From NCBI GenBank assembly GCA_023388535.1, contig JAEWFZ010000024.1:19921-83920 (forward strand): a stretch of 64,000 bases of DNA, in the 5' to 3' direction. The translations under genes were made by a program, and so were the position numbers. The notes beneath the pieces were generated by a model. That model saw nothing but the letters and a program-made list of their open reading frames with translations. It made no database searches and was not told the DNA's origin. How positions within the stretch are numbered: the first letter of the stretch is position 1; every line of letters starts with the position of its first letter. Source of the stretch: Bacillota bacterium. GTDB taxonomy: Bacteria; Bacillota_I; Bacilli_A; Erysipelotrichales; Erysipelotrichaceae. Below, piece after piece: positions 63,800 to 64,000 of this stretch.

Positions 63800-63900
63800 G
63801 ATGACCAGAAGTTAAATTGGATCGTTCAAGAAGTTTTAGAAAAATAGCTGTCCGCTATAAGGGATTTATAGAAGGTCGCTATAAGGAACTTTTAGAATAA
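63800..63900 (+). pseudogene. possible gene-end remnant with a frameshift
   Basis: The frame from 63800 reads DDQKLNWIVQEVLEK and stops; if one A is added in the A5 run at 63840-63844 it continues KIAVRYKGFIEGRYKELLE to TAA 63898-63900. The reading looks protein-like and the frame is also in phase with the phnA stop. It contains an imperfect repeat (CGCTATAAGG twice, 63853 and 63877). The family is unknown, and chance cannot be ruled out. Confidence 0.3.
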
Positions 63901-63907
63901 GCTATTG

Positions 63908-63941
63908 AAGGACCAAAATCAGTATGATTGAGGTCCTTTTT
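63908..63941 (+). terminator. terminator near the window end
   Basis: Stem AAGGACC/GGTCCTT (63908-63914, 63932-63938), an inner AATCA/TGATT arm, then T6. It would end phnA transcription. The last 60 bases of the window show nothing recognisable. Confidence 0.75.
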
Positions 63942-64000
63942 TCTTAGCGTTAAGAACGTATAGTATCCTTAGTCTTAAAGTATCTAAATTTCGATATCCA

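Noticed and set aside
1..64000. Mollicute genetic code (TGA as Trp)
   Set aside because: TGA is used as a stop in several genes (for example dusB, queT, rnmV neighbours) and Trp is encoded by TGG.
1..64000. CRISPR arrays, insertion sequences, prophage, tRNA or rRNA genes
   Set aside because: No spaced repeat arrays, transposase genes, terminal inverted repeats, integrase or clear cloverleaf sequences were seen.

Overview
The window is an ordinary-looking stretch of low-GC bacterial chromosome, about 56 protein genes on 64 kb, using the standard genetic code (TGA occurs as a stop and Trp is TGG). Gene content and order point to Bacillota: the run tilS-hpt-ftsH-hslO-dusB-lysS, the run rnmV-ksgA-ispE-glmU-prs, addAB, a DUF1146 gene next to mbl, and hslO-type redox chaperone are all arranged as in Bacilli, but the sporulation genes and coaX/spoVG that sit inside these blocks in Bacillus are missing. 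With the MEP pathway (ispE), peptidoglycan genes (glmU, mbl, a VanY-type carboxypeptidase) and compact, overlapping operons this fits a small walled member of the Erysipelotrichia or a mollicute-adjacent lineage of Bacilli. I cannot fix the genus. No rRNA, tRNA, prophage, insertion sequence or CRISPR array was seen.

Layout. 1-1144: an AtpI-like membrane protein cut by the window edge, a decayed atpC (F1 epsilon) pseudogene, and a Nudix hydrolase. 1165-6368: three peptidases (M17, M3, M42) plus a Gfo/Idh/MocA oxidoreductase. 6450-9375: nicotinamidase, DUF1146, Mbl, and a VanY lipoprotein. 9418-13613: an ABC exporter whose permease carries a very long coiled coil. 13806-17184: flavodoxin, cytoplasmic alpha-amylase, an LEA-like repeat protein, and a PemK/MazF-like protein. 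17322-27866: a long housekeeping operon (tilS, hpt, ftsH, hslO, dusB, an HhH-DUF1905 protein, lysS, mnmE, tatD, a membrane protein). 27904-29379: polyphosphate:AMP phosphotransferase. 29523-38844: a second long operon (purB, fhs, queT, a YitT-like protein, a phosphoesterase, rnmV, ksgA, ispE, glmU, prs). 38872-44572: addA and addB. 44838-52571: an unknown protein, xth, a methyltransferase, a lipoprotein, YigZ, two DegV proteins, a small Sir2-like protein, nfo, an aldose epimerase. 52656-59184: envelope-sensing genes (PadR/HAAS-DUF4097, then an ECF sigma factor with RsgI-like proteins). 59220-63787: transketolase, a DEAD-box helicase, a GNAT acetyltransferase, PhnA. The end of the window holds a possible gene remnant and a terminator.

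How the genes work together. Most of the window is core metabolism and information processing: tRNA modification (tilS, dusB, mnmE, queT), rRNA maturation (rnmV, ksgA), purine and PRPP supply (hpt, purB, fhs, prs), wall precursors and shape (glmU, mbl, VanY), DNA repair (addAB, xth, nfo), and peptide use (three peptidases).

The most interesting region is 54175-59184. An ECF-type sigma factor is translationally coupled to a membrane protein with an N-terminal cytoplasmic segment, one membrane span, an RsgI-like DVNPS domain, a proline-rich stalk, a G5 domain and two PepSY-like repeats. Downstream is a paralogue with the same ectodomain but no cytoplasmic domain. Both transcription units are preceded by the same bipartite motif, ATGCAATAAAA-N14-GTTAAGTA, which I read as the promoter recognised by the sigma factor itself. 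The second notable point is the atpI/atpC scar at the start of the window, suggesting that an F-type ATP synthase operon was deleted here.
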